From positions 25,068-89,067 of the forward strand of contig JAOVVO010000312.1 in assembly GCA_028564675.1 (NCBI GenBank): a DNA stretch of 64,000 bases, in the 5' to 3' direction. Source of the DNA: Onchocerca lupi (Eukaryota; Nematoda; Chromadorea; Rhabditida; Onchocercidae). The translations under genes and the position numbers were made by a program. Shown in pieces: positions 11,501 through 22,400 of the stretch; the stretch's first letter is position 1; every line of letters starts with the position of its first letter. The notes beneath the pieces are model-generated. The model saw only the letters and a list, made by a program, of their open reading frames with translations, did not search any database and had not been told where the DNA came from.

Positions 11501-14016
11501 ATTTCAGGTGCGTATTTCACATTTTCTTATGTCAGCAAAATATTGCTGACAAATCGTGATTATGCCTACTCCTCCTAAACGATCCAAGAGAGCATTTCAA
11601 ATTATATTTATGAATGATTATGCATTCGTTTGATCAATCAATGATGATAGCAAAAACGGAACAATCTCAGAGATTCGAGGAAATTTATTATAAAACTTTC
11701 TTTTTTTCGTCGAATAAATTGCAATATGGATAGCTTTCGAAGTGCAATAAATGCAGTAAATCAGAAAAAATGATGGGCATAAACAGGAAGAAATTACTAT
11801 AAATGGAGTAATTTTCGATTCTTATAAGCAATAGACATTTTGCCTCGTTCGAAAATTAGTTTCACAGTGCTATTCTATTATAACAAGTTCAATTATTGCT
11901 TTCCAATTTAATGGTAAAAAAAATATTCCAATTTTTTTTTTTCAAGACAAAAAAACGATCTGAAGAATAAAAGCAAAAGATTCGGAAAGCCGTATTTTTT
12001 TCCATGAATCTTACGGTAATATCTATCCTAACCTATAAGTTACAGAGAAACAAGAAATAAAGTCCAGGAAATAGATGAATTTATTAATCACTGATTTCAA
12101 ATTTCTATTATTTCTATCGAAAACCTTTAAATTTTAGGCAAAAAGAAAACTTTAAATATACCATCAGTGAAAGAGGTATTTTGTTTATCGCAATTAATTT
12201 ATTACAATTTTAATAAATTCATAAATATTTTCTTCCACGCTTTGTGAAGCAGAATGTGTGCTTTTTTGTTATCAATTTGGTATTTGATGCGGAAAATATA
12301 AGAAAGAGTAATGAGCAAGCAAAGAAATAAGTTCCAGGAAAGTAAAGGAGATTATAATCGAACAACTGGACTGGCCAAACATTAAATAACTATTGGACAA
12401 GTAAACAAACAGGTAAAATAAAGGCACTCTTTTTTTTTTTTACCTTAGTTAATTTGCCAAGTTAATTAATAAATGGTCGATCCTCTAAGCTTACGAGAAT
12501 GAATGTTTCCTTGGTTTATGCATGAAGCTTAATGAGAATGTAATCGAGTGCTAAATATGCGTCAGAATTATAGCGAAAACTTTGGTTAGCACAAAAATTA
12601 GAGAAAATTTAATTAGAAAGATTTGTTAAATAACTTGCAGAAGCCTATTAAAGTTACAAAATATGCTTTGCATGATTGAAATCCAAGTAATGCTTTGCTT
12701 TCCAGTATGGAAGCAGGATGTTAGAAGAAAATCTGAGGAAGAAAACAAAAAACGTCAACAATGAAAAAAAAAAAAAAAAAAACATAGCGTTCTCTTATAT
12801 TTGCCTTTTGCATAATAGTTGCAAAAGCACAAATTTTATAGATAGCGTGGTTTTTTTAAAATATGACGAAACAGCAAAGGTATTAATTCTCGAACATAGT
12901 AGGAAAAAAACTTTGGATAAAGTAAATTTAACAAAATAAAAGTGAAAAAAAGACGAACTTAATATTGCCTTAAACATATAATTTGGAAATGGATAAAAAA
13001 TTTTAATTAAGCTAAATAAAAAAGCTGGAGTTGTTGAAAAAAATTGAAAATCGCTCCTTTTTTATTTCTGTTTTTTCATAATGAGAAAGTACTGAATGAG
13101 TTACAATTAATGAATGAAATATTTTGAAAGAAAAAGCAATTCTTCAGGATAAGATCAAAAACTTTTCAATTTTTTTTTTTTTTATTTCGTATTTATGACA
13201 CTGTGCATCTCCTTCATCAGTTTATTCTTTCATTGAAACAAAATGAGGAAATGAAATTTGACGCTTTTTTTTTCAAATCAATCTTACTAAGCGAAATTTA
13301 ATGATTTTAACAAAAGTTGACATAACTTGCTCCACAAGATATCTTTTAATATTATTAAGGCAAAAGTTTTTCCTCAAGAATACAAATGCTTGAATCAAAT
13401 AATCGAAAATGAAATATTTCACTCAAATTACTCTCAAAAAATGATTATTGATTTAAATAACCTTTGCATTGGTGCATTGCATTAAAGAACAAGCGTTTAG
13501 ATCGAACGGTCGTAAGCGTACGGTAAGATAGAATTCGAAAGTAGAAGTTGGATAAATAAGCAATGGAATCCATTGTTGCAATGGATCATTCCCGACTTGA
13601 CTGCAGTGCAGCTGCAAGACGAACAATGGCGTTGACAGATTGTAGGCTAACGGTGAATCCAAGATTAGGGAAGCATTTGCAGGAAGATGAAGCAAGTGTG
13701 AATGAGGATTCTGAGCGATCAATTGAGCGAGAAATAAGATTTGTGGATTATTTTGCTTCAATTCATGTTCAATTAAACGATGCAAATTTGGTAATGCCAG
13801 AAGACTTTCACAGTTCTGATCCTCGATATGCTCCAATTGCGTTAGCAAAGTTGAAAATGTTACTGCGTGTGCATTTTTAAAATTATTTGGAAAGATAGAG
13901 GAAGGTGATTGAGTAGATGTTGTTGGAGTGGTGATTGGAATAGCACTCACCAGAAGTGACACTACCGTAGACGAGAAAGTTGACAATAATAATAGTAATA
14001 ATAACAGAAACAACAT
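5544..14016 (-). CDS. Class C orphan GPCR of the GPR158/GPR179 family
   Basis: Exons from 5' to 3' on the minus strand: 14016..13462 (an earlier in-frame Met at 14217 is possible), possibly 11303..11232, then 10350..10105, 9808..9699, 9182..8983, 8638..8503, 8055..7941, 6729..6577, 6216..6052 and 5660..5544. From 10350 downward all phases agree. Exon 1 has a signal peptide (poly-Leu after Met) and a Thr/Ser/Pro linker, then WIPLLIYPTSTFEF and FDLNAC, which I align with the end of the Cache-type ectodomain. The 7TM core follows: TM1-TM2 with FFLGASILYA, TM3 with IGFSTFYGSIVLKIYRNLQE, TM5 with LFLIYGMRLCYKAR, TM7 with VQLHLTVSINIVIIIAPKF. The tail carries HPSLAKLRDN, VDMNPEDIRAELKRVYTQL and DNPHISRRK, signatures of GPR158/179. 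The end SIRV resembles a class II PDZ ligand. Vertebrate GPR158 has been described as a metabotropic glycine receptor; the worm ligand is unknown. Ectodomain exons between 10351 and 13461 are unresolved. Confidence 0.88.
10351..13461. other. Unresolved introns of the GPR158-like gene
   Basis: Family knowledge predicts a Cys-rich segment between the Cache-like region and TM1 here. The only candidate I can offer is 11232..11303 on the minus strand: 24 open codons, phase 0 on both sides, with a TTTTTTTTAG acceptor and a GTATTA donor; its other frame is also open, so support is weak. The rest is AT-rich with homopolymer runs. Confidence 0.4.
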
Positions 14017-14559
14017 AAATTTGTCGTTCTGAAAATCTTTGATCAGACCTATAAAAGGCAACTGTTTAGCGGAAATGCTCGACGAATAAGTAGGAGAATG
14101 ACGATAGTTATAATAGAAATAGCAACTATAATACTGACAAGAACAGTAGGCAGTAATAAGAATGAGAATAATGGCGTTGATGATGATATTAGTGATGATA
14201 ATAGTGATTGGATCCAAATAATTGGCAAGTAATTAATGGTGAATAGAAGTGAAAAAGTATTTTTAATAGCATTTAATGGAATTGAGATGAAACGAGGTGA
14301 AGTGAAATATTTGACGTGAGTTAATTATTTATTTGAAAACTTTTCAAAAATCCAACACCCATTTCGCAGCATCATCACCACTTTTCATTGCATTAACAGA
14401 AGTAGCAACACTGCAGTAGTAGCAGTATCAATGTGAGTTATTTTTTAAAGCCGTCTTTCTTCATTCTAAGCAACATTTGAAATTTCTCTCTTTTACATGC
14501 TTCTCTTGCAAAAAAGACACAACAGATGTAATACTTAATGATTAAGCAACAGAAGCAGT

Positions 14560-14560
<1 letters not shown>

Positions 14561-14599
<39 letters not shown>
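14561..14599. repeat. (GCA)13 trinucleotide microsatellite
   Basis: Thirteen uninterrupted GCA units, preceded and followed by interrupted AGCAG/AGTAG copies. It lies upstream of the GPR158-like start and not in a supported coding frame. Confidence 0.97.
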
Positions 14600-14600
<1 letters not shown>

Positions 14601-14645
14601 TAGTAACAGTAGCAGAAAGCAGAAGCACGATTCTTTTATCTCTCA

Positions 14646-14885
14646 GTTAGCGACACTTACACTAATGCAATGGCAGTTGCAGAAGCAGCAGTAGAAACAT
14701 TTGTCACAGCGGCGAGGCTTTATGGGACGAACTCTCGAAGGAAGACGTGTCACATCCTCAATCCAACGACAATCATCGAAGAAAAACTGTTTTATCAAGT
14801 AAGCAAGCATTGCAGAATGATGGGAAGATAGAAAAAGTTTTACCTGAGCTTTGTCAACTTCTGCGCATCGATCTGTCAATCCCAA

Positions 14886-14921
<36 letters not shown>

Positions 14922-15106
14922 ATACAATTTACGTCTAATCTAACAAAAAGCCGCCTAGTCAGGCTGAGTTTTGCCTTGCATTTAGTGCATTTTTGCATTT
15001 TCAACAGACATGCAGAGGGGATTGATGGAGGAGATGCTGCTGCATGAGCAATGTCGTAAATTGTTGTTTGGGCTGGCGACTTCTCGTACTTCGATGCCAT
15101 CTGCAA
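14646..15106 (-). other. GC-richer patch with possible unassigned exons
   Basis: Two minus-strand open frames flank the TG microsatellite. One (about 15106..14950) begins MASKYEKSPAQTTIYDIAHA and includes CTKC. The other (about 14800..14665) includes FFDDCRWIEDVTRLPSRVRP and a run of Cys, and ends at a consensus ATTAGT|GTAAGT donor. Base composition is more coding-like than the surroundings. I recognise no family and cannot link them to each other or to the GPCR gene 600 bp downstream; they could be 5' exons of that gene, a short gene, or non-coding. Confidence 0.25.
14887..14919. repeat. (TG)16 dinucleotide microsatellite
   Basis: Uninterrupted TG run flanked by ATG and TACATAC. Confidence 0.97.
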
Positions 15107-15845
15107 GAGATGAGATGAGATGAACAGAGGGAGATACTCTGCTCTTCACGAATGCTACCGATCATCTCGTTTTAAACGTTTGCAGCAACACATCGCAGAA
15201 TTGCAAGCTGAAGTCCTTTGGGGTGCATGCATCTGATGACTCGTCATTATCTGCATGACACTTTCATCTGATTTGTCCTTTCTCTCTCATTCCCTTCTCT
15301 AGTATAAACATCTATGAAAAAAGGAAGTGAAATATAGCAGCAACTGCAAAGTTTGAAGCCTTAGGCAAGCCTTAAATGTTCTTCCAGGAAGAGCCTTATC
15401 TTCCAGTCTTCTCATTTGATGAACACATGCCATACCATACATCCTGTCCTCAAACAATCCTCCTCAATTGGCAACATCATAGATGGTAGCACATATCGAT
15501 AAAATTTCCAAAAAGATAGCTTTCAGATCCATTCATTCTACTAATATTATCACTGCTACAAAACTATTGCTATTAACATTGCAGCAATGATTCAGCAATG
15601 ATTCACAGCAATAATTATATTACTACTATAATTACCATTACTAGTGCTGTTAAATTGCCATTATTTCTATCGATAGATAATAATACAGCGGGAACTTCAA
15701 AAGCTTCTTTTTACTATTTAATCATAATTGAGTTGAAATAGAGAGGTAATCATATCAGTAGTAGAGATATCCATTCAAGCTTCATTACCAGTAATTGTAA
15801 TAACTAAGCTCAACATGCTCCATTACCAGTAATTATATCAATAGG

Positions 15846-15903
15846 GCTAAGATCGTTTAATCATTATTCAAGTAGCTAAGATCGTTTAATCATTATTCAA
15901 GTA
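15846..15903. repeat. 29-bp perfect tandem duplication
   Basis: A 29-bp unit starting GCTAAGATCGTTTAATCATT is present twice, head to tail and identical, at 15846 and 15875. Confidence 0.9.
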
Positions 15904-18461
15904 GTCTTTTTACATGGTATCAATAATTTGGTTAACAAAACTTTATTTTTTTGTTGCTCAGTTAATGTTTCTAGAGATTATCAAAGTGATCAAATAACAA
16001 TAATAAATAATGGCCTGGTTCAAATAATAAATAATGGCTGTGAAAATTATAAATAATGGTCGCTTCCACTGGAATATAAATCCAAAAAGTGTAACGGTAA
16101 GGAGAATTGAAATATCGCGAATTTACAGAGATGCTAATCATTTCTTCACCGTTGCTAAATACATCGATCAAACCACTTTGCGAAAATTTATGATATTATT
16201 GGCTTATTGAAATAAAATTTCTCAGTGATTCCACTATCATTACAGAAGAGAAATCACATGATGCTCAAAAGTATCAATACTAATTCTAACATGAAGCATT
16301 TAGAATCTAAAAAAACCTCAGGATGAATAAAAACGATCGATAATTCATTTTATCATTGAACACGGCCCAAAAGCTAAAAGAAGCTTTTTGTTAGTTTAGT
16401 TAAGTTTAGTTCTAGTTAATTTGGTTTTTTTTTTTACTTTTCCTATAACGTTTTACTTGGTGATTGATCGGATAATTGTACCCCAGAACAAAAACTGCTT
16501 CATTTACAATTATCTATACGGAAAATGTTGAATCACTTTTTCTAATGCATCTCTTGCAACTTTACCTAATTACGTAACTATTATTTGTTGGGAAAAAAAT
16601 TTGATTGCAGATTGAGTGAAGTAGAGATGGGTTTCTTATTGTTTTTGTGACTCGGCAAAGACAGATGATACGATATTACACACAATATCGTACTATACAA
16701 TAATAAACAACAAATGAATATATGATGAGGAAATGTTCTAGTAGAGTCTTCTGTTGACTGTCGTTCGCACCGATCTCTACTGTCGAACTATTGCTGTTGA
16801 TGCGTCGATTCTTGTCGTTGTATTACTGTAGCCGCATCGACTCGAAACTTGTAGTAAAAACTGCTCCTGCTCCAAAATCCGAACCTTTTAAATCTTTTCG
16901 GGTTTCACCATCCTCTCACATGTTTATAGTTTTGGCGGGAAAACATGCTTATTCTTGTTGTTCTATTTAAAATGGTCTTCGTGCCTCCTGGTCTTTAATT
17001 CTTGTTTACAGTAAGTCATCTTTCGGATTTTTCCGACATTATTTGCTTAATTACCTATCTACGAATATTAAATTAAATAGGAAAATTAACAAAACAGCAA
17101 ATTCAGAAGCAAAAACAACTTTGGTGTCATTGAATATAACTGTTTTTCCAAATTTATAAGATATAGATTAAAAAACACCTATCTCAAGTCATCAGTGTCA
17201 ACAATTTCATTTAAATGATCTATTTCAATTATTTATTATAGATCGATGTTCATTTACGCAAAAACTAAATGCCTGAAATTTGTTCAGTCCTTCATTTCAG
17301 TTTTTTACTGCTCCACTGATTAAAGGACAAGCAAAATATTTGAGTAACAAAGAGGAATTTCATTTTCGATAAGCAGTCATCTGCACAATCAGTCAATGCT
17401 GCATGTGTACACGGATGCCGAATCTTAACCATTCTTAAACTGAATCTTAATCATTTTGATGCTGAATTTTATCTATATCTCATCTACCAGCACTACTATC
17501 ATTGAAAAATATTCTTCTGATTTTATACCACAAAAATCACAAAAACATACGGTATGGATCGGGCAGCATCATCAAATCACGTGAAATATATTTCATTATC
17601 CGCTTATACAAATAATTTTTCGGTTGATGTTACTTATTATCTTTATGATTACAGAAATCTAGGCTTATATGTCACTACTATTTATTGGTTCATCAATTAA
17701 GGCTTGTATATCATTGTTATTTGTTGATTTATTAGTTCATATTCCGATCAAAATTTATGTCCCCATCCAAAATATCCTGTATGATTATATTTTTAGTGAA
17801 TGATGAATATAACTATGCTATTATAGTTTCTTTGATAAAATAAATTAGCAATCATTTTCAAGTAGTAAAAGTAAAGGGAAGAAGATTGAGATTTGATCAA
17901 AAGTTCGATTATGGACAATGTGGACTCTCTCAGATTATCAGGATACACATTTCATCGTGCTTTATCGTTGTAATTACTAAGCAAACATGACACTGGAATA
18001 TTTCGAACAAGTTGCTATCCTAACCTGTGACCTCGGGATTGGAAGGTATTTAATTAAAAAGTAAAAGGAAGCGGAAAAATTTAACAGGAGAAGAATCGTT
18101 GCGGAAAAATTGCAAGCAGAATAAATACCATCATAATACTTGTTACTTCCTTCCTTCAGTCTTACCATATAAACTTGTTGTGGTGTCTTACTGCACTGGT
18201 CTTCAACCTAAAAAAGCTTATTCACTGTCTCTTTTATTATTGTTATAAGTCTATTATCATATAATTTTTACGGAAGTATGAAAACCCGCTTTATTCATCT
18301 ATTACAAAATAGTTTTTTAAACTGTCACAGCAAGCTTTTAAATTTTAAATGCTTTCACATTCGTATTGATTCAGGCTTCTTTTTTCATGTGTTCGAACTG
18401 ATATTTCATTTACTCATTATCTTCCATTCCGGCATCAGGAAGAGAAGACAGTTTCTTCACG

Positions 18462-19473
18462 TCAATTCACATAATTCACATAATAAAACACTGAAATTGA
18501 TCGTTTAATGAATCATTGAAATTGATCATTCTTTTCTTTTTTTTTTTGAAGAAAATAAATTGCAATTTTTTTTTTTTTTTGAATAGCAAATTATATAATT
18601 ATTTCATGTTTCACTGCAGTAACTAAATCAATCAAGTAGATTATGAATGTAAAAATATGCCTCACCAAGAAAGCAAGCAAAAAAAGTTGGAAAAGCGAAT
18701 CGTGAAATGAGATCTACACGTTTGCTAACTTCAATACTGCCACATTGATATGTATTTAACCAAAGTTTTGTCCACCATCTTCTTCGGTACGTATTCATAT
18801 CCAATCGTAACGAATGCCTTAGATCCTGAAAAGAAATTTCAGAAATTTATATTTCATCTCGTTATTCGATCATTTGTTTACAAAAAGAAGAATGCTTACT
18901 TGACTTAAGAGTTGATCTGGACATAAACAACCCTTGTATTCGGTCTTCTTTTTTTTTTCCTTTTTCAAAAATTCTTGCCGTCCATAATAGTTGACCAATG
19001 CATATTCTAACAAAGCTCCAAAGATAAATGCTAGGCATACACCAATCCAAACATCAACTGCTTTGATATACGATACAGGTGGAAGTTTGGCGTTGATACC
19101 AGACGCTTGTGTAGTCATTGTTAGCAATGTAGTTACGCCCAATGATACACGGGCAGGTACTGCATCCTGTCAAATTTTTATCAATTTAAGCGAATAAAAT
19201 GAGAAATGCTTAAAAATTTTTTCCAAATTTATAAACAATCTCTAATAAAGGATACGAAAAATTTGAAATGATAAAATAAATAGAAAAAAACCTTTTACCT
19301 TATCGAGCCAGAAGGAGACCCAGGAAACGACGACCAACATAATGCACGGTATATAAAGCTGAATTAAATAATAACTAAACATGGCGAGTAATATGTAAAT
19401 TTGCAAAAACAATTATAAAGTTACCTGTATTCACGACGAAGAAGTAGCAGTACACGAGCACAACTGTATTCAC
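18462..19473 (-). other. avr-14: avr-14 cassette B (alternative M1-M4 exons)
   Basis: Exons 19473..19425, 19374..19299, 19166..18900, 18825..18666, 18490..18462. They encode EYSCARVLLLLRREYSYYLI, M1 LYIPCIMLVVVSWVSFWLDK, M2 after PARVSLG, M3 WIGVCLAFIFGALLEYALVN, a short loop with QEFLKKEKKKK and CLCPDQ, then SKRVDLISRFAFP and M4 ending FYYVNYVN before TGA. The M2-M3 block is a single 267-bp exon, whereas cassette A splits it in two. This is the conserved B-type (short-loop) end. Confidence 0.92.
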
Positions 19474-22400
19474 CTGCAACAGTACTACAGTAGGCAACCA
19501 TCAGGTATACAGCTTGCTCCTGAACAGTAATGCAGAAGAGTTCGAACAATTCTGCGTTGTATTTTTTTTTTTTTTTTTTTTTTTTGAAAATAAGTGGTAA
19601 TATAAGCGTAGATGTATTTTCTCGAACAGTAAATATAATTTGAGCAAGAAATAGCGCCAATTTAATCGGTCAATAATAGTACAATACATTCATATATATC
19701 TACAGTATACAATTCGGTAGCATAAGCATAGGTTACTGTATTCCAAGCTTTTGTTAAATGAGATAAACAGCCCAGTATAACACTGAAAAACGAAAATTCA
19801 GACAAGCCATGCTGTAATGATATAAATGAATTAATAACATTAATTCAGACATATTACATGCATCAAGGCATCAAAGATAAGTTTATCAAGCCATTTGTTT
19901 GTCATCAATATCATGCAATCAATATTTATCGAACTTTTAACTTATTCAGAAATTGATTAACAAAGCAAATTTCTGCTTTTCTTATTTATCTGAAAAGATT
20001 AGTCATAATGGTACCAGATAATTTTTTTTTTTAACAATTTACTTCATAATCTCATCGGTATTTAAGTAAAATACACATACCGTTGAAGCAGGCGTAACCA
20101 ATCGGAAATACCTAAATAAATAATTAAAGTCTTATGTTAAACTAATAGAAAAACAAATGACAGCATTTCTAAAGTCAAAAAAAAAAAAATGGAAACTGCA
20201 AAGTTAACAATGGGTTGCATTCACAATGGTTGATTTCCAAAAATTCTCTTTTTTGTAAATGAGAATCGTTTCGGTTCTTTGTTTTGTTTATCGCGCAAAA
20301 ACGAAAATCACGAACAAATTATTATATCAGTTACATGATTTTTAAATATTTTAAAATTTTACTCCAAAACAAAGAATCAAAAAAACTAAACGTATGATCT
20401 TTGTCAGTAAAAAAAAACGTATGATCTTTGTCAGTAAAAAAAAACGTATGATCTTTGTCAGTAAAAAAAAACGTATGATCTTTGTCAGAAAAAATTATGC
20501 TGTTATGCTGTTGCAGAATTTTTTGAAAATTCTTTTCAAACGTCTTGAAAACGAGAAGTAGCATATTAGTCTAGAGCTGAATAATTTATAGAAATCTTAA
20601 TTCATTTTGAAATGTGAAATCGCGCAATGATTGTAGCTATCAAAGTACAGAGAAAGTAATATCAGAGTTAGGAACTGGTAGGTGTATTAGAAGTTACCAA
20701 GCGTGAAACAACATCAATTCGCTTTGAGCGTTCTTTGTAGCGTCGGATAAATTGCCGGAAACACCACCAAGAGTGGGAAGGCGACGTAGAAGTTGTTGCT
20801 GATACTAAGGGTTGATTAGCAGATAAGTAATCCGCATGACTGGCATATTTTGATAACTGCAAAGTAGCATCTGGAAAGCAATACAGAAACTCTCTCATGC
20901 TCAACACTGAATCCGATGTTGCAGAGTCTTGACCACCTTTCATGCTAGTTCCTGATTCTGATGCCCAAATGAAATGAAAGAATTTAAGCTCAATTATAAA
21001 TTCTGCCGCTTCTTTCATTCTAATTGACAATTTTCATAAGCCAATTATGAAGACGCTAAATTGTCAAAGACTTTCACAAAGAAACGTATCATTATCATAT
21101 CATATCGTAATACTATTAGGACTTGTGGTGATATGTGACAAGACCAAAATTATAGAACGCATTTCAGGTGGCCTGGAACGAACCTAAAACGAACCATTCG
21201 ATGTCTAGTAGTTATATCCTTTCTTGCCGCATAATTGACCAAGGCGAATTCAAGCAATGCACCAAAAATGAAGGCTAAGCAAACACCAATCCAAACATCT
21301 ATTGCCTAAATTACTTTTTGTCTAGAAGCAAAATGCAACTGCAGGTAAGCTCCATCTGTTAATGCGGTAAAAAAGATTAGGGTGCGCTTTTTTTTTTAAA
21401 CTTAATAATTTCCAAATTCCCAAAACTAAGAGGTGAAATTTGATTTAAACTTGGGTTAATTGTTCTTTTTCCTTTAGCAATAATTCGAAGAAAATTCACT
21501 GCATTACTAAGCTTAGATTTGTTGAAGTTAAGACATTTAAAAGCAATCGAAAGAACGATGAAATGACAGTACTGGAAACTTTCACTGTTTACATTTCGTG
21601 GATCGTTGACGAATGATTGCAATAATTTCAATAAGTAACTAAGCGGGTAAATATAAAAAGAAGCAATTAAGCAAAACAAATTTATCTATCAATTGCTCAA
21701 CGATTCCTCTCAATGCTATGGCTTATTTTCAGAAATATATCAGCAACCTTTGTATAGGAAACAGGGGGAAGTTTGGCGTTGATACCCGAACTTTGTGTGG
21801 TCATCGTTAGAAGAGTTGTAACACCTGAAAACACTTGTGCACACGCCAATATACAACGGAGTACTGCAAAAATGATGCAAATTATTTCGATAAAACTCTC
21901 GAAAAATTCAGAAAACAAAAAACGAACGAACAACGGGATTTTTTGAAAAAGCATTCATACCAAGGGTAACACGCGCAGGTACCGAATCCTTGTCGAGCCA
22001 AAAGCTTACCCATGAGACGATAACCAGCATGAATGAGGGTATATAGAGCTGAAATTTAGAACTAGCATCCAAATTACAATAAAAAAAAAAAAAAAAAAAA
22101 AACACTCAACTATTGCAAATTAATGAAAACAACATTGGGAAGAACACCATGGCATTTGACATTTGGGAAGCTTTTGTTGATATAATTTCATTATACATGC
22201 TAAAAACTATTGATGATAGATTCATTTTTTTTTCTTTTTTTTTTTAGCAAAGTTGGACTCGAAATTAAACTTTAACTGACCTTTTGCTGAAAATGATAAT
22301 TGAGTGTAAATTTGTCAACATGGAAATTTTATTGTTAAATTGTTCAAACAAATTACGAGTGAATTACTTGGGGTAAGATTGTGTAAAATTATTGAAACAA

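Larger units (their letters stand above)
14017..18461. other. Intergenic region between the GPR158-like gene and avr-14
   Basis: About 4.4 kb lying 5' of the GPCR gene and 3' of avr-14, both on the minus strand. It includes a (GCA)13 run, a (TG)16 run, a 29-bp tandem duplication and a GC-richer patch at about 14640..15250 with open minus-strand frames (see separate entry). Nothing else is recognised. Confidence 0.5.

Noticed and set aside
13563..13880. Plus-strand 105-codon open frame
   Set aside because: Antisense shadow of the longer, signal-peptide-bearing minus-strand exon; no family features.
16746..16890. GC-richer patch with a short minus-strand frame
   Set aside because: No in-phase link to avr-14 or the GPCR gene and no family resemblance.
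18001..18209. Minus-strand open stretch between a TTTTTTAG acceptor and a GTTAGG donor, with a hydrophobic segment
   Set aside because: Considered as the final M4 exon of avr-14 cassette B, but its phase is wrong; the exon at 18490..18462 fits phase, length and the FYYVNYVN end.
20331..20564. Minus-strand frame with repeated TDKDHTFFF
   Set aside because: Translation of the 27-bp minisatellite in an avr-14 intron, not a repeat protein.
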